The position numbers and the translations under genes are program-made. A DNA stretch of 64,000 nt from Atopsyche davidsoni (Eukaryota; Arthropoda; Insecta; Trichoptera; Hydrobiosidae): positions 2,170,001 through 2,234,000 of the forward strand of contig JAILWY010000012.1 of assembly GCA_022113835.1 (NCBI GenBank). The letters run 5' to 3'. Each line of letters opens with the position of its first letter. Position 1 is the first letter of the stretch. The notes below the pieces were generated by a model. The model ran no database searches. It saw only the letters and a program-made list of their open reading frames with translations, and was not told the origin of the DNA. Below, piece after piece: positions 11,558 through 22,990 of the stretch.

Positions 11558-11709
11558 CTTTTTGCCGCCGCTGCATTGACGCTTTCGACTCAATGAAAGT
11601 CCTTAGAGGTGGAAGCGTCGAATCTCGTTCCTTTCAATCGGGAAAAAACAGCCATTCGAATGCTTTAAAAACAAGACATAGCTCTGAAGACATTTATCCA
11701 TGGTATATC
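11558..11709 (+). repeat. Dispersed repeat X, copy 2
   Basis: It is the second copy of the block at 10503. It directly abuts repeat Y (11094-11556), so the two may be parts of one larger element. Confidence 0.8.
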
Positions 11710-12389
11710 GATTAAAGACACCGTTGAAATTTTTTCATAAAGACTATTGATAAAATTTGCACTAAATTTTCAGAAAAATTAAAATTATTTTTGTAAAGCC
11801 ACCATTGTGTGCTGTCATTTGACACAGCCTTCAAAACCGCACATATTTATTATTAAAATAATAAAAAATATATAAATAAACTTTACTTAGCCATTTACGT
11901 TATTTATTTAAAAAACAAATATCAGTCTTATAGATGACTTGTTTATAAACAATGCCTCTTCGGTTGCTTAGACTACTCTCACTGTTTATTTTTTGTAGAT
12001 TATCATACTTGTTTAATAAACCTTCTGTGATGTTTAATTATATATATATATTTGCGTGTGTGTTTTATAATGGGTTGTTAAAACTGGTTGGATTATTCGG
12101 TTTTCAGATCGGATTCATTTAAGTTTCAGACAAATATACATAACTTTTCCGACTCGCTCACAATTACAGCTATATCAAATCGAAGTTAAATCACTGAGTG
12201 TTAAACATAATTGTGATTATGCACAGCACGTATGTAAAAATTGTGTATAGTTAGTTTTTTTATTTATCTCATACAAAATCGAATGATTCATCTGAACAGT
12301 TGACTCATAAGAATTCAATCGGTTATTCTCTCCACAAGTTGTATGTTTCGGTAGCTGAAAAGAGTTTTTGGGTCATTGAAGAAATGCGG

Positions 12390-12510
12390 GGGAAGCTTTT
12401 ATCTCGGGCCTGAGTGGTGCGGATGGGTCCTGCCCACCCGCAGGCCTAATTTAGTGTTTATTGGGTCCTCGTGATAAGGTCCTTCGAGCCGGATGCAAAG
12501 GTGCGTGTTT
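12390..12510. promoter_or_regulatory. GC-rich patch with hairpin and a GATA word
   Basis: GCGGATGGGTCCTGCCCACCCGC-like folding (GCGG.TGGG paired with CCCA.CCGC) is followed by GTGATAAGGTCC. It shows no coding potential. It resembles the other isolated islands in these introns. Confidence 0.25.
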
Positions 12511-13439
12511 TTTGTAAATATAAATGGGACGAGTTTTGCTATTCCGATTGTGACGTCAGATGTTGTGGTCTTTGTCCGATAAGATTGATTTGTTTGCTTG
12601 CGATGTGCTAAGGATCCACAAAAACAAAGTTTTTTTATATAATTAAAATACTTATATATAGAACTATATATTTTTAATTAGATGATTTGTTGATATAAAG
12701 ACTTCAATACTAAAATTTACACCATTGTTTTTTTTATGCATTATAGTGATTTAAATAATAGATCTCTGACAATTAATTTGACAGTATTTTATTTTAAAAA
12801 AATTGTAGTGACGAACTTTCTATTTAAGTGCTTATTTTTATGTTTTCCTTTAAATATTCATATATAATTTCAAGGTTTAAAGTTACTCTAAAAATTGTAA
12901 ATCTTTTTCAACAGACAAACATTCATTATTTTAATATAAATGTTATATTTGTGATTATTCTGAGACTATATAAAGGAAAGCGTTGGACAAAATAACTTAA
13001 TTTTTTTTTCACTATAAAATAAAATCAAATTCTTGATTCACTCGATACCACTGATATGAAAGCATATTATCAAAAATCAGTAATTTAAGGAATTTTTCGT
13101 CTGATGTATGAATTCATTTCCTACGATCCTTTTTGGTCCCATTGAATGCCTTAGTCTTTCAACCATACAAAAATATAAACCATTGTATTTTGGCTGGATA
13201 AATATCTGAATTACTTTATTTTAAGAAGCTATAAATAAATGCGATCATTGTATAAACTATTCGAAATTATGTTTTAAAAAAAGTTCAAGTCGAATGTTAA
13301 CGAAATCTACGCAATGCGTATTTACGCGATAATGGGAATGTACGATAAACGTTTGTAAAATGAATTTATTTTTATTTTCAATATTTGGGTTTTAATTATT
13401 GCGATTATCTCCGATCGAGGAATTTTAATTCCTCAATAA

Positions 13440-13675
13440 AATCGCGAATAAAGCAGTCCCTCGGAGGCGGCAAAAGCCGGGGAGTTATCTGCCTATAAGA
13501 GGCTTTGACAGGTCCTGCTGACACCTGAGGCCCCCGGGGGGCTCGCTTATCTTTATTGCCGGGGGCAAAGGCACAAGGGGCCCCCGTCCCCTAATTGGGG
13601 CCCTCTTGATAAGGGGGCCCGTTTTTAAAGCCCCGCTGATACCGAGCGAGCCGCACATCAACCTCGTTCTTAACA
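13440..13675. promoter_or_regulatory. GC-rich island with GATA-type sites
   Basis: This compact island of about 63% GC contains CTTATCTTT, CTTGATAAGG and CTGATACC, i.e. three GATA-like words within 100 bp, and inverted G/C blocks (GGGGCCC words). It shows no coding potential. An enhancer role is a guess from composition, site clustering and location in a developmental gene's intron. Confidence 0.3.
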
Positions 13676-14266
13676 CCCTTTTAAAATTTGGTGGCGACTT
13701 AATTATTATAGATTGAGCTTAATTTCTCTTATACCCCTTGACGTGTGAACGTGATTGAAAAATTGATCGGAAAAAAATCGGCACTTAATCACAGTATCTC
13801 AAAAATCATGATTTAGCCTGAACCATTGATAAGTATTGTAATTGAATTTAATAAATATTTTTGGATAATGCTTTAATTGTGAGACACCTTGTTACACCAT
13901 ACTTTTTATTATATATATAACCTTTTCCAATAACTTTTTTTAAATACTTAAAATAAAATGGCCTTAAAATATGCATGGATATCAATTTTAAATAAAAAAA
14001 ACTACACAATTCTCAGATATACAGTTTTAAAATTTTAATTAGCAGTATACACAAATAAAACTTTATTTTAAAGATTTATAAGCCGACGCCCACTTTATAG
14101 CTTTTTATTGGCATTAATTTTATATAAGGTCTCAAATGAAATATTTTTATACAATTAAAGTTCAATAAAATGTCGACCATTGATGACGACTCCCACACAC
14201 TTTATTCGGTGTTTATTTTCCATATCCAACCTCTGTTAGTATTTAGCAATTGCTAAGTTAAGGGGA

Positions 14267-14703
14267 TAGCTTCTGGTTTATTATTATTATTTAAAATATA
14301 TATATATAGCCTTCATAGCATCAGTCTGGGATTCAAATCGGGGACAACTCGCCACAGAGACCACAGTCTAACTAATTAGACAACAAGCCAATTATTTTTT
14401 TAAGAGAAATCTACGTTAAAGCTTTGCCAGTTGTTTTTGTCATGTATACTTACTTCAATATGGATTATTTATTCACATTATTTGATTAAGCTCTTCGGGT
14501 CTATCCTGTAAGTGATTATGAATAAAACTATTTGTTGCTTCCACTTCTATTCAGACATCGCACATACTCAGTCTTTTATCTATTGAAATTGTGTGTTGTT
14601 TATTAAAATACCTCTACTAGATATTGTTGCAAAGAGCATACGAATAAAATTAGTACCAGCATTTTATTTGAGATCCTTCAAACTCACCCTGAGAGTTACA
14701 AGC
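14267..14703 (-). repeat. Dispersed repeat Y, copy 2
   Basis: It is collinear with 11094-11556. The minus-strand B-box GATTTGAATCCCAG is better preserved here, as is the A-box TGTCTAATTAGTTAGACTGT. A segment near ATCGCACA is shorter than in copy 1. Confidence 0.75.
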
Positions 14704-16695
14704 CAATGACCTCCACTCGTTTCAAAGCACCGATCTACAGGTTTAATGATAAGTTAAATAATATATATATATCCAAAAGAATCGAGATCAAGGTCCTTAA
14801 GTCCGATCTGAAATTCCTCCTGTCTTCTGGAGGCGGTTTCCCCTGATAACAAAGCGAGATGGTTATAATTTAGATACTCGCATGTTCTCCATTAGGCTTC
14901 TTGCGTTTCGGCCGATCAAGACGCGCCCTCGTACATTTGTTTAATGTGAATTTTATTTGTGGTGGCATCCTGGGCGATAGTAGTTCAGAAGACATTTTAG
15001 ATAAAGGCAGGCGGGCGGTTGGCCATTTATGTCTGCTTCGTAAATAAACACTAAAGCGATGTTTTTATTTTCATACCGGTCAACGGTAATGAAGACATAA
15101 CAAACGTGGGATCATATGATTTTTGATGGCCAAAAAAATTCATGCTGTTTTACTTTTGAGAAGAATTATAATTAAATATAAATAAATTCGTTGTGTTTGA
15201 CTAGATCTATTCAGTGTTTAATTTCTTTTAAGAAATCGATTCACACATGAAATGACAAGAATTATGTCGTTTCATTTATGAATCGGATGCCTTAAAATAT
15301 ATTGAATTATACTTGTTATATATAAAAATATAAGCACTTTGAGGCATTTTATTGATTTTATAAATCATTGAAGAATATCTACGATATGACTTAAAAAAAT
15401 AGCATATTTAAAACTCAATTCCTTTGGATATTAAAAGTTTCATGTAATGATTTGGTGCTATTAATGTTTTATATAAAATGCAAGTGAAATTCCGTTTCAA
15501 AAATAATTTATAATTTATTTATTGTATATTTTCTAAGACATGTTTCCGAATTGTCTGTTCCCCGAGGTCTCATGAAATTTGGTTTAATTAGTACGCATAT
15601 ATTTTCCCATCTTATTACTTGCAACTATTTCGTTAGTATCGTTTTATTCAGAGCTGTGGGCGGCGTTCCTTATTATTTGGTTTCAGTTCTCGCAGTAAAC
15701 GAGGTTCGTTTGATGCGTTTTTATCATTATGACAGGATGTCCGAACAGATAATGGACTGCTTGTAGGGAGTCTTATTAAAAATCCTTAATAATCGAGGCA
15801 ATTATAAAAATGTATGGGAGGATAGGCGCGTAATAAAAGATTAGCCTAGGAGAGATAAGGTTTATGCCCTAATTTCTCACATTATAACTGTGTAATGATT
15901 CCTTTAAAAATGTCTGCCTGATAGGATATTCACTGTAGAATTTATAAAAAAAAACTCTGGGGTGGTCTGTATACATTCCAAGATACACAAAATACCTTTG
16001 TTATTTATTAAACATAGTTTATTAAATATATGATGGAAAATAGCAGTATCAACATAAAGTTTTCGCTACAAGTACGACAAACAAATAATTTATTATAATA
16101 AAATAGTATTCAAATTGCTTTGTCAAATACATACGTTTAACAAATCGATATAATTTTATAGCTGTATCGGATATAAGTATGATTCATTTATTTTTTTATA
16201 GAAACAATTATTAATTTTTCACAATATATACTTACTCTCAGAACAATATTTTATAACGAAAAATCTCTTTTTTTATAGCAACACTGATTGTTATACAATA
16301 ATTATCGATCATAGTCGTAATCTCGCAGTCATTTAGCTATTCATATATGTTGTTAAATAGGGAAGTATTACGTAATAAATTTATTGTTTGTGGGTATTTT
16401 TATTAGAGTTTTTACTCTTTTTTTTTTTTGAAGAAAGCGTTACTGGTAGAAAACTAAGCTTATATCCATTTTTACTTCGTTTTTGGAAATGAGATAACGG
16501 AAATTTTGGTTTTCGTGTTTTTGTCGTTCAATGGATTCTTAAAAATTCTGTTTGAGGAAGCCCTTGAAAGGCAGAAGTGCTTCCAGACGTTTGGTTTTTC
16601 ATACTGGTTTGTTAAAGCGCATAAACGTGTGGGTACTTTTGATGGGTAATTCGGAATAGAAAGTGAGTGGTATAGAAGCCAGGCTAGTGACTCAC

Positions 16696-16916
16696 CCTTC
16701 ATGAGTATCCTCCGCATGCTCTTCCTGGTGGTAGTGCAGTTCCAGTGGCGGCTGCGGAACTGGTGACCACACTCTGCGGCGCCCAGAGCAGCGCCCTTGG
16801 ACACCTCCTTGAGCAGGCCAGACTCGTTGCGGCAGATGTCAGCCAGCTTCCCCCGCAGCTTGCGAGACTTCTTACAGATGACCCGCGGGTCCATCACCAC
16901 GTGGTTTCCCGAGGCC
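16696..16916 (-). CDS. Wnt6: Wnt6 exon 2
   Basis: This exon encodes residues 21-95 of Wnt6, the N-terminal part of the mature ligand. It opens ASGNHVVMDPRVICKKSRKL and continues through two cysteines to the Wnt block QFRSRHWNC. The MDPxxICxKxRxL opening is typical of Wnt6. Cysteines fall at about residues 35, 49, 70 and 81. N-glycosylation sequons NES (about 51) and NCT (about 80) are present; the latter is the conserved Wnt site. The acceptor is a pyrimidine tract ending TTTTTTCAG, and the donor is GTGAGT. The 221-bp length is 1 + 73 codons + 1. Phase 2 in and phase 1 out match exons 1 and 3 exactly. GC content is far above that of the surrounding intron. Confidence 0.96.
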
Positions 16917-17157
16917 CTGAAAAAATTATAAATCAATTTTAATCGCCACATGCTTATATATTAATTTATAATCACTACGTGGTTTTCGGAGGTCACGAAA
17001 CAGATCATTTACTCCGTTTTAATTACCACTTTCTAGAAATATTTACAATACTAGTATTTCGATGGAAATTCACCAAATTTTAAGTCGTCTCAGTTCTCCT
17101 TTATAGAGGGAAAGTTTGGACACTCAAGACAGCTATTATGCTGTATAAGAGAATCCG

Positions 17158-17440
17158 TCACAAATGAAAGAGTCTTACACAGAATGCGCAAAGAAAGTGA
17201 ACTCTTGACGCTGCTAAAGAATCGAAAGGTATTTTGGCCACATTTTTCGCAACAATAAGTATGGCATCCTTCAGCTGATTGTCCATGAAAAAATCGAAGG
17301 AAAAAGGGGCATTGAAAGAAGGTAGACTGGAGTGACTGGAGATCGAAAGTGCAACCGGATTGATGATACTGACCCAGGATAGGGATGTGTTCGATGTAAT
17401 GGTTACCAAGTTTCTATAACGAGAGGCAACAGATGAAACA
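17158..17440 (+). mobile_element. LINE ORF2 C-terminal relic (type A)
   Basis: It shares AACAATAAGTATGGCATCCT, AAATCGAAGGAAAAAGGGGC, CTGGAGATCG and CAGGATAGGGATGTGTTCGA with the copies at 26145, 35995 and 51005. The best copy (51005) shows the protein. It lies 0.25 kb upstream of exon 2 in intron 1, antisense to Wnt6. Confidence 0.6.
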
Positions 17441-18956
17441 TAGTAAACACTCTAAAAGTGTTTAGAATATTGAGAGATTAAGCCAAAAGGTTGCTAGTTT
17501 GAACTTTTCTCGTGGTTTATTCAATGTCTGAATGACACGTGATGCATCTTTGCACTTGGCAATGAAATCGTTTACAAAAAGAAGGTGTGCTGCCAGTTGC
17601 AAGATATGCGGTCCGTCAGATTGTGGTAAACACTCCTCTCGGAGCTGTAAACACCCATGGGCGAGGCTGCGGAGAGACGAGCAACGCCGACAGGAACTAA
17701 CCTACGAGTGAGATGAACTGGAAAATTTCTAGATCTTTCGATGGGATATTGAAGATTAGGACCACGTAATATTTATTTATAATTACATTAAAAAAATTGA
17801 TCTATTCTAACTACATGCCACATGCAAAAACGATTTTCAAAAATTTAAAAACTGTATATAATTACACATCTAAACATTGACATCTTTATTGTTAGTAAAC
17901 TTATATTTACTATTGCATAATATCTAGTAGCGTTATTTATTATGTTTACTACTAATAATAAGTATCAGCATGATTAAATATGAAATGCGCAAGAGTACTT
18001 TATAGTGCACACTTAGCTTATTTCAATTGATTTTAAATGTCACGTTTGTATGATTAAAGTTATAAATGTTGTGAACGATTGATTGGAAATTCAATATAAA
18101 TCTATCAAAGCTCTCACTGTAGATACTCAATGCAACTATTACAATATAATGACACCATAAGGAATTGTATTTTGAATATGTATAGCTACCATCATTTTAA
18201 CTATGAATAATCACCTTTTATATTATAATCTCAAAGTGCTCAACGCCTTTCCACAGAGCAAAGTAAATGCTTGCAGACATTTCTATGGAAGGCAATTTGT
18301 CCTTAGAAATAAATTGATAATAAATAATAGCAGTATTCTGTTAGTGTAAATACAAATACTTATCAATAGAGAAGTAAATCTTTGTTCTGCCTTTTATCCC
18401 ATTGGGGCACGTAACATTTTCAATATTTACACACGGACAATTTATTCAAAATTAGGTAAGTTCACAAATGAGTTATTTTTGTATTAACATTATGCGTATT
18501 AGTGTAATTATCTTCAAGAGTGCAGGGCAAGGTATACAGTGTGGCCGGGGAATTTATTTACAGATATTTTTATTGGAAATTCCAGAAATAGAGAGGTCAT
18601 GGATAGGAAGTCTAAAAAAGTAGGGAGGAGTGTATATCTCACTGGAAAAAATAGTTTTACTCGGGAATTGTATAATATAAGAGCGTCTGGTCAGGTCAAC
18701 AGGACTGGACTTGTATTATTTTTAATGTATTTGTTCGGTGGTATCTAAGCTTGTATAATAAATAAGTGATGAGTATCAGGAATTAGTTTTAGATAGAATT
18801 AAAGTTTAATTTTTAAATTATTATTCTTGTTATTAGAGTTTGATCGTGTATTGTATTTCATATTATTAGAGAAGGTAATTAAGGTTTTTGTGCGGAAAAA
18901 ATGTATAATAATGCTATTGGGCAGCAGTAATACGCAGACTTTTCCTTCGAATGCGG

Positions 18957-19045
18957 TGTAGAAGGTATTTTCCCTTAAGAAAACCATGAACACTAATTCA
19001 GCGTAAAGTTATGCTCCTCTGAGGAGAGACACCCGATGAAGATGG
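18957..19045 (+). mobile_element. LINE 3'-end relic (type B), degraded
   Basis: It shares GTGTAGAAGG, AAGAAAACCATGAACACT and CCTCTGAGGAGAGACAC with the other copies. The middle has decayed. Plus orientation. Confidence 0.55.
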
Positions 19046-19429
19046 GAAGGTATATTTGGAGCTATTTTTTTTGCTATTGGGATAATTTTTTTTGGTTTAA
19101 AGAAAAATGTTTGTGATTTTGAATAATTGTTAAGCATTATGATTGGTTTACCAGGAGCACTGCGGTTGGCAGTCCGCTACTGTGGCGTGTTTACCGGCGA
19201 GGAGCGGCCGAGTGACGGACGGTTGCCAGCCCACTCCGCCGATGACGGATGCCGTAAACACGAGGCGTTTAATACCCGGAGCGTGTGAGTACTTAATAGC
19301 CTCATTAAAGAGAGATCCTGGGAGGGGTGGAGGACGAGCTGCCCGGAGACCAGAAGCCGGGAGCTGCGCCACCCGCGGGGGCCCAAAGTCTCCTGATCGA
19401 CATCCAATCCCTTACAAAGAAAAATGATA

Positions 19430-20160
19430 GTGTACATACGAGGACGTTCCGATAAGTACTTAGCCTACAAAAGAAAAACGAAAATTTTGGAAAAGTGGCG
19501 ATTTATTTCTCAAAATTTTAGCTCGATACACTTGACCCAGCGATGCTTCAACTTCTTTAACCCATCTGAAAAATACGTTTTCTCGAGGTCTGAAAAGTTG
19601 GCCTCCGTGGCAGCGATGACCTCCTCGTTCGACTTAAATTTCTGCCCGGCAAGTGACTTTTTTTAAGTTTCGAAATAAAAAAAAAATTGCACGGGACCAA
19701 ATCTGGAGAATGCGGTGGATGGGGGAGCAGTTCGTAGTGCGATTCGACCAATTTGGCCATGGCAACGGCGGAGGTGTGAGCCGGTGCGTTTTCATGGTGG
19801 AAGAGCACTTTTTTCTTCGCCAAATGGGGCCGTTTTTTCTGCAATTCGGCATAGTAGAGGCTTGTGACCGTTTTGCTCTTCTCCAGGTAGTCAATGTAGA
19901 TCACACCTTGTGAATCCCAAAAAACGGTGGCCATCATCTTTCCGGCCGATAGGACAGTCTTCGCCTTTTTCAGAGCACGTTTGCCGGGTGAAGTCCACTG
20001 TTTCGACTGTTCCTTGGCCTCTGGTGTGTACCAGTGGATCCATGTTTCGTCGACGGTCACGAAACGACGCAGAAACTCCTTCGGATTGCGCTTAAACAGC
20101 GTTGACCTATATTCCATTTTTCTAAAATACGCGTACAGGTCCGCTTCCACACGCGGTCAA
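19430..20160 (-). pseudogene. Mariner (irritans-type) transposase relic
   Basis: The minus strand at 20150-19557 encodes the catalytic half of a mariner transposase: RNPKEFLRRFVTVDETWIHW, KQWTSPG, MATVFWDSQGVIYIDYL, HHENAPAHTSAVAMAKL, LLPHPPHSPDLVPCNFFF. The first catalytic Asp (VDETW) is intact, but the second is Glu (HHEN) and the third is Asn (PCN), so it is dead. About ten residues are missing before KKRPH, and the C-terminus is frameshifted. The 3' terminal region TACGAGGACGTTCCGATAAG lies at about 19436; the 5' half and 5' end are gone. The family is cut-and-paste DNA transposase with TA target sites. Confidence 0.88.
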
Positions 20161-21837
20161 AACGAAATTTTGACAGTAGCCGTCTACGAGAATGTACTAC
20201 ACGATAGTAAATCTCTCTTGCGATACTAGTACCATCGGGCGATGAGGCCAAATGTACTCATGTGCCAACATTGTATCATGTTTGCAAAAAAATAATTTAT
20301 TTATCTATATCGCTTTTATATGTGTATTAATAGTGTCATGTTTATTAAGGAGAATTTCTGTTTTCCAGTAGCATTTACACCTGGTCGTGTAGTATCATTA
20401 ATTTTCCGTAAAATATTCATATCTAGTTTACATAAATGAATGTTAAAAGTCGGTTCATATTTCATATTGAGTGAGACGCATTAGCTTCCCGTCTCCTCCC
20501 ACACCCGGTATAATCGAGGAGCCTTGCGTGGAGCTATGATAATTTGTAGAGCCGTCAGCTTTAATTGACTTGAAAAGTGTTGGAGGTAGTTAATTATGTT
20601 GGGAAGGTTCTAGGTCGGCAGTAATTAGTTCTGCCAGGGAACGTAATCTGATTAGACGAGAATGTAAACCAAACAAAACCAATCATTAGTTGTATCGTTT
20701 AATCTTAAGTGAGTTAATAATAAGTAATTTTATATGAATGAATATCGTTAGTGTTATTGGGTATTTTGCTTTTTAAAAAATACTATGTATACTATCCAGT
20801 TATATAACTATTTATTAGTGATTCTGAGTTGCTGCATAATTAAGAAACTGAAAAATCTTTTATTAGTTTTTCTTTTGAAATATCAGGGGTTACATAAAAT
20901 AATTGGGTAATATATACAGATATAAAACCGCTGTATATTTTCCAAGAAGTTTTGACGCCATCCGAACCGATTCCGTGAAGTGGCAAGACGGCTTGGGTGT
21001 GCTATTATTCCTATAATCCAAATAAATAACGGGCAGTCTAGTACTGGCGCTGTAGAGTACACTGCGAGCGTTATGACTCGTATTCTTAATACGCTCCAGT
21101 TTATGTGTTAAAGATCCAAAACACGTGAAATTTACAGTTTGTTTACAAAGCTGAAGTCCCCTATTCATAATTTATAAATTATCGAACACGCGCAGCAGGT
21201 AGTGAACTAATTCATCTTTAAAAATACGCGTTTTTTTTATTATTTTTTAAAAATAGTATATGCGTCGTTTTAATGCAAGGTATTCTTGATTAAAAAAATA
21301 TATATTAGGAAAATCATAGTATATATTTCTTTAATGACACTCATTGTTATCGAGATTTAACAAACTAATTTTAAAAGTAATGTACTTTATTTATTCACAA
21401 ATCATAAATTGTACAATATCAATAATACAAAATTATAATAAAAATATATTACCGAATTCACGAAACAATTCATAGAGCAATCAGCCATGCATGAGGTGTA
21501 TTTTCTGACTATGTTAATGTGAACAAAAAAGGGATTTTTACATATATTTTTCTCTAGACAAACTTAACAGCGAAAATATAGAAATCCATGTAAGCAACAT
21601 GCCGTAAGCCCCACAACCTGAGCCAGAATTAGGGAAAAGCCACATAGCTCTAGCGTCTTCTTTTTCTGATATCTCTCCTCAAAGGAGGTTGGGTTGGGAA
21701 AACATAAAAGCTTGTTGAATAAAACCTTAATCCCGATAAAGCTCGCAAGTACGGAAAAAAATACTACTGCATTATTGTTTTACTATAGAAGATAATATTG
21801 AGTCGACAAAATGAAAATAATTAACTCTTCCGCGGGA

Positions 21838-22600
21838 CCTTGTATAGGGTTTTGATAGCGAAGGTCACAATAACAGTATTGAAAATAAATCCCAGCACAC
21901 CTTTTTTTTTTTTTTTAACGTCACCATCGCTCAGCTCAGACATAAAATCTCATTCACTAAAATTTTTAGAAAAAAATTACTATGTTCTCTGCAGCAGGTT
22001 GTGTGTTATTTTTATCGCGAGTTTGTTTCTGTATTTGATAGCAAAGCTCACAATGACAGTGTTTCGAATAGAACCCAGGACCATCGCTCAGCTCAGACAT
22101 AAAATAACTATTATATGTACTGCGCAGCAGGTCGTGTGTTATTATTTGCTGAAGTTTGTTTCTGCATTTGATAGTGAAGGTCACAGCGACAGTATCGAAT
22201 ATAAATCCAAGGACACCCGAAGCCTCGCAACGTCACCATCCCTCGGCTCAAACATAAAATCTCGTTCGGTAAAAAAATTAGAAAGAAATAACTATGTACT
22301 CTGCAGCAGGTTGTGTGTTATTTTTAGCGGGAGTTATATAAATCCAAGGACACCCGAAGCCATAAAACCCCGCTCAGTAAAGTTAAAATAGAGTCGAAAA
22401 AAAATTACGCCGCGTATATCGCATACTTGCATTTCGGGTACAAATTCTATAAATAAAGACGAAAAAAAAATTAATTGTATTCCGAATCAAAAAATTGAAC
22501 GGCGATGTCACAATGACAGTGTTTCAAATAGAACCCAGGACCATGTGTTACTATTTGCTGAAGCTTGTTTCTGCATTTGATAGCCAAGGTCACAGCGACA
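21838..22600 (-). repeat. Inverted counterpart of the 246-bp array
   Basis: Units with GATAGCAAAGCTCACAATGA, CATCGCTCAGCTCAGACATA and CTGCAGCAGGTTGTGTGTTA are the reverse of words in 22981-24870. About three degenerate units are seen. The open frame of 183 codons across them is a by-product. Confidence 0.75.
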
Positions 22601-22735
22601 GTATTGAATATAAATCCAAAATCGAGTCGAAAAAAAAAATACGCCGCGTATATCGCATACTTGCATTTCGGGTACAAATTCTTTAAAATAAAGACGAAAA
22701 AAAATTTAATTGTATTCCGAATCTAAAAATTGACC
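22391..22735 (+). repeat. Direct duplication of about 110 bp, 234 bp apart
   Basis: GAGTCGAAAAAAAATTACGC ... GTATATCGCATACTTGCATT ... AATTGTATTCCGAATC occurs at 22391-22500 and again at 22625-22735 with few changes. It borders the centre of the larger inverted arrangement. Confidence 0.85.
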
Positions 22736-22739
22736 TGCG

Positions 22740-22990
22740 ATCGCAATTGTCGCGTAAAGCAGTCGGCCGCCGCGCATGCCGGCCATGATGGCTGGCATGA
22801 CAATGGCGACAGCGGGAGAGCGAGACGCCCGGGCCTGGCCGCTGGCGGACGCCGTCGCGATCGCCCGATGCAAATGCCAGTTACGGCTGCGACGGACGCG
22901 CCACTAAAATGACGCCGAGACAATAAATCCCGCATGCAAATCCGACGGCGGCTGTGCGGCGGCCGCTTCACTCGCCCGCGCTGCGGTGTT
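22740..22990. other. GC-rich centre between the inverted arrays
   Basis: About 250 bp of GC- and CpG-rich DNA with no repeat of the flanking units. It contains GCATGC, CGATCGC and GGCGTCCGCC-type words. No gene is recognised. Confidence 0.5.

Larger units (their letters stand above)
644..16695 (-). other. Wnt6: Wnt6 intron 2 (about 16 kb)
   Basis: The intron runs between exons 2 and 3. It holds the repeats listed separately: tRNA-derived and fold-back repeats at 1.3, 2.0, 2.7 and 2.9 kb; a dispersed element at 4.6-5.3 kb; a hAT MITE and LINE tail at 6.45-7.06 kb; a SINE at 7.9 kb; and duplicated blocks at 10.5-14.7 kb. GC-rich patches occur at about 1.67-1.77, 2.5-2.66, 5.6-5.84, 9.5-9.64, 10.18-10.48, 12.39-12.51 and 13.44-13.67 kb. 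In 644-1340, 3060-4600, 8060-9500, 11710-12390 and 14710-16695 I see only AT-rich unique-looking DNA. Confidence 0.9.

Noticed and set aside
21840..22391. 183-codon open frame
   Set aside because: It runs through the inverted tandem units, and the translation repeats with them. No domain is recognisable.
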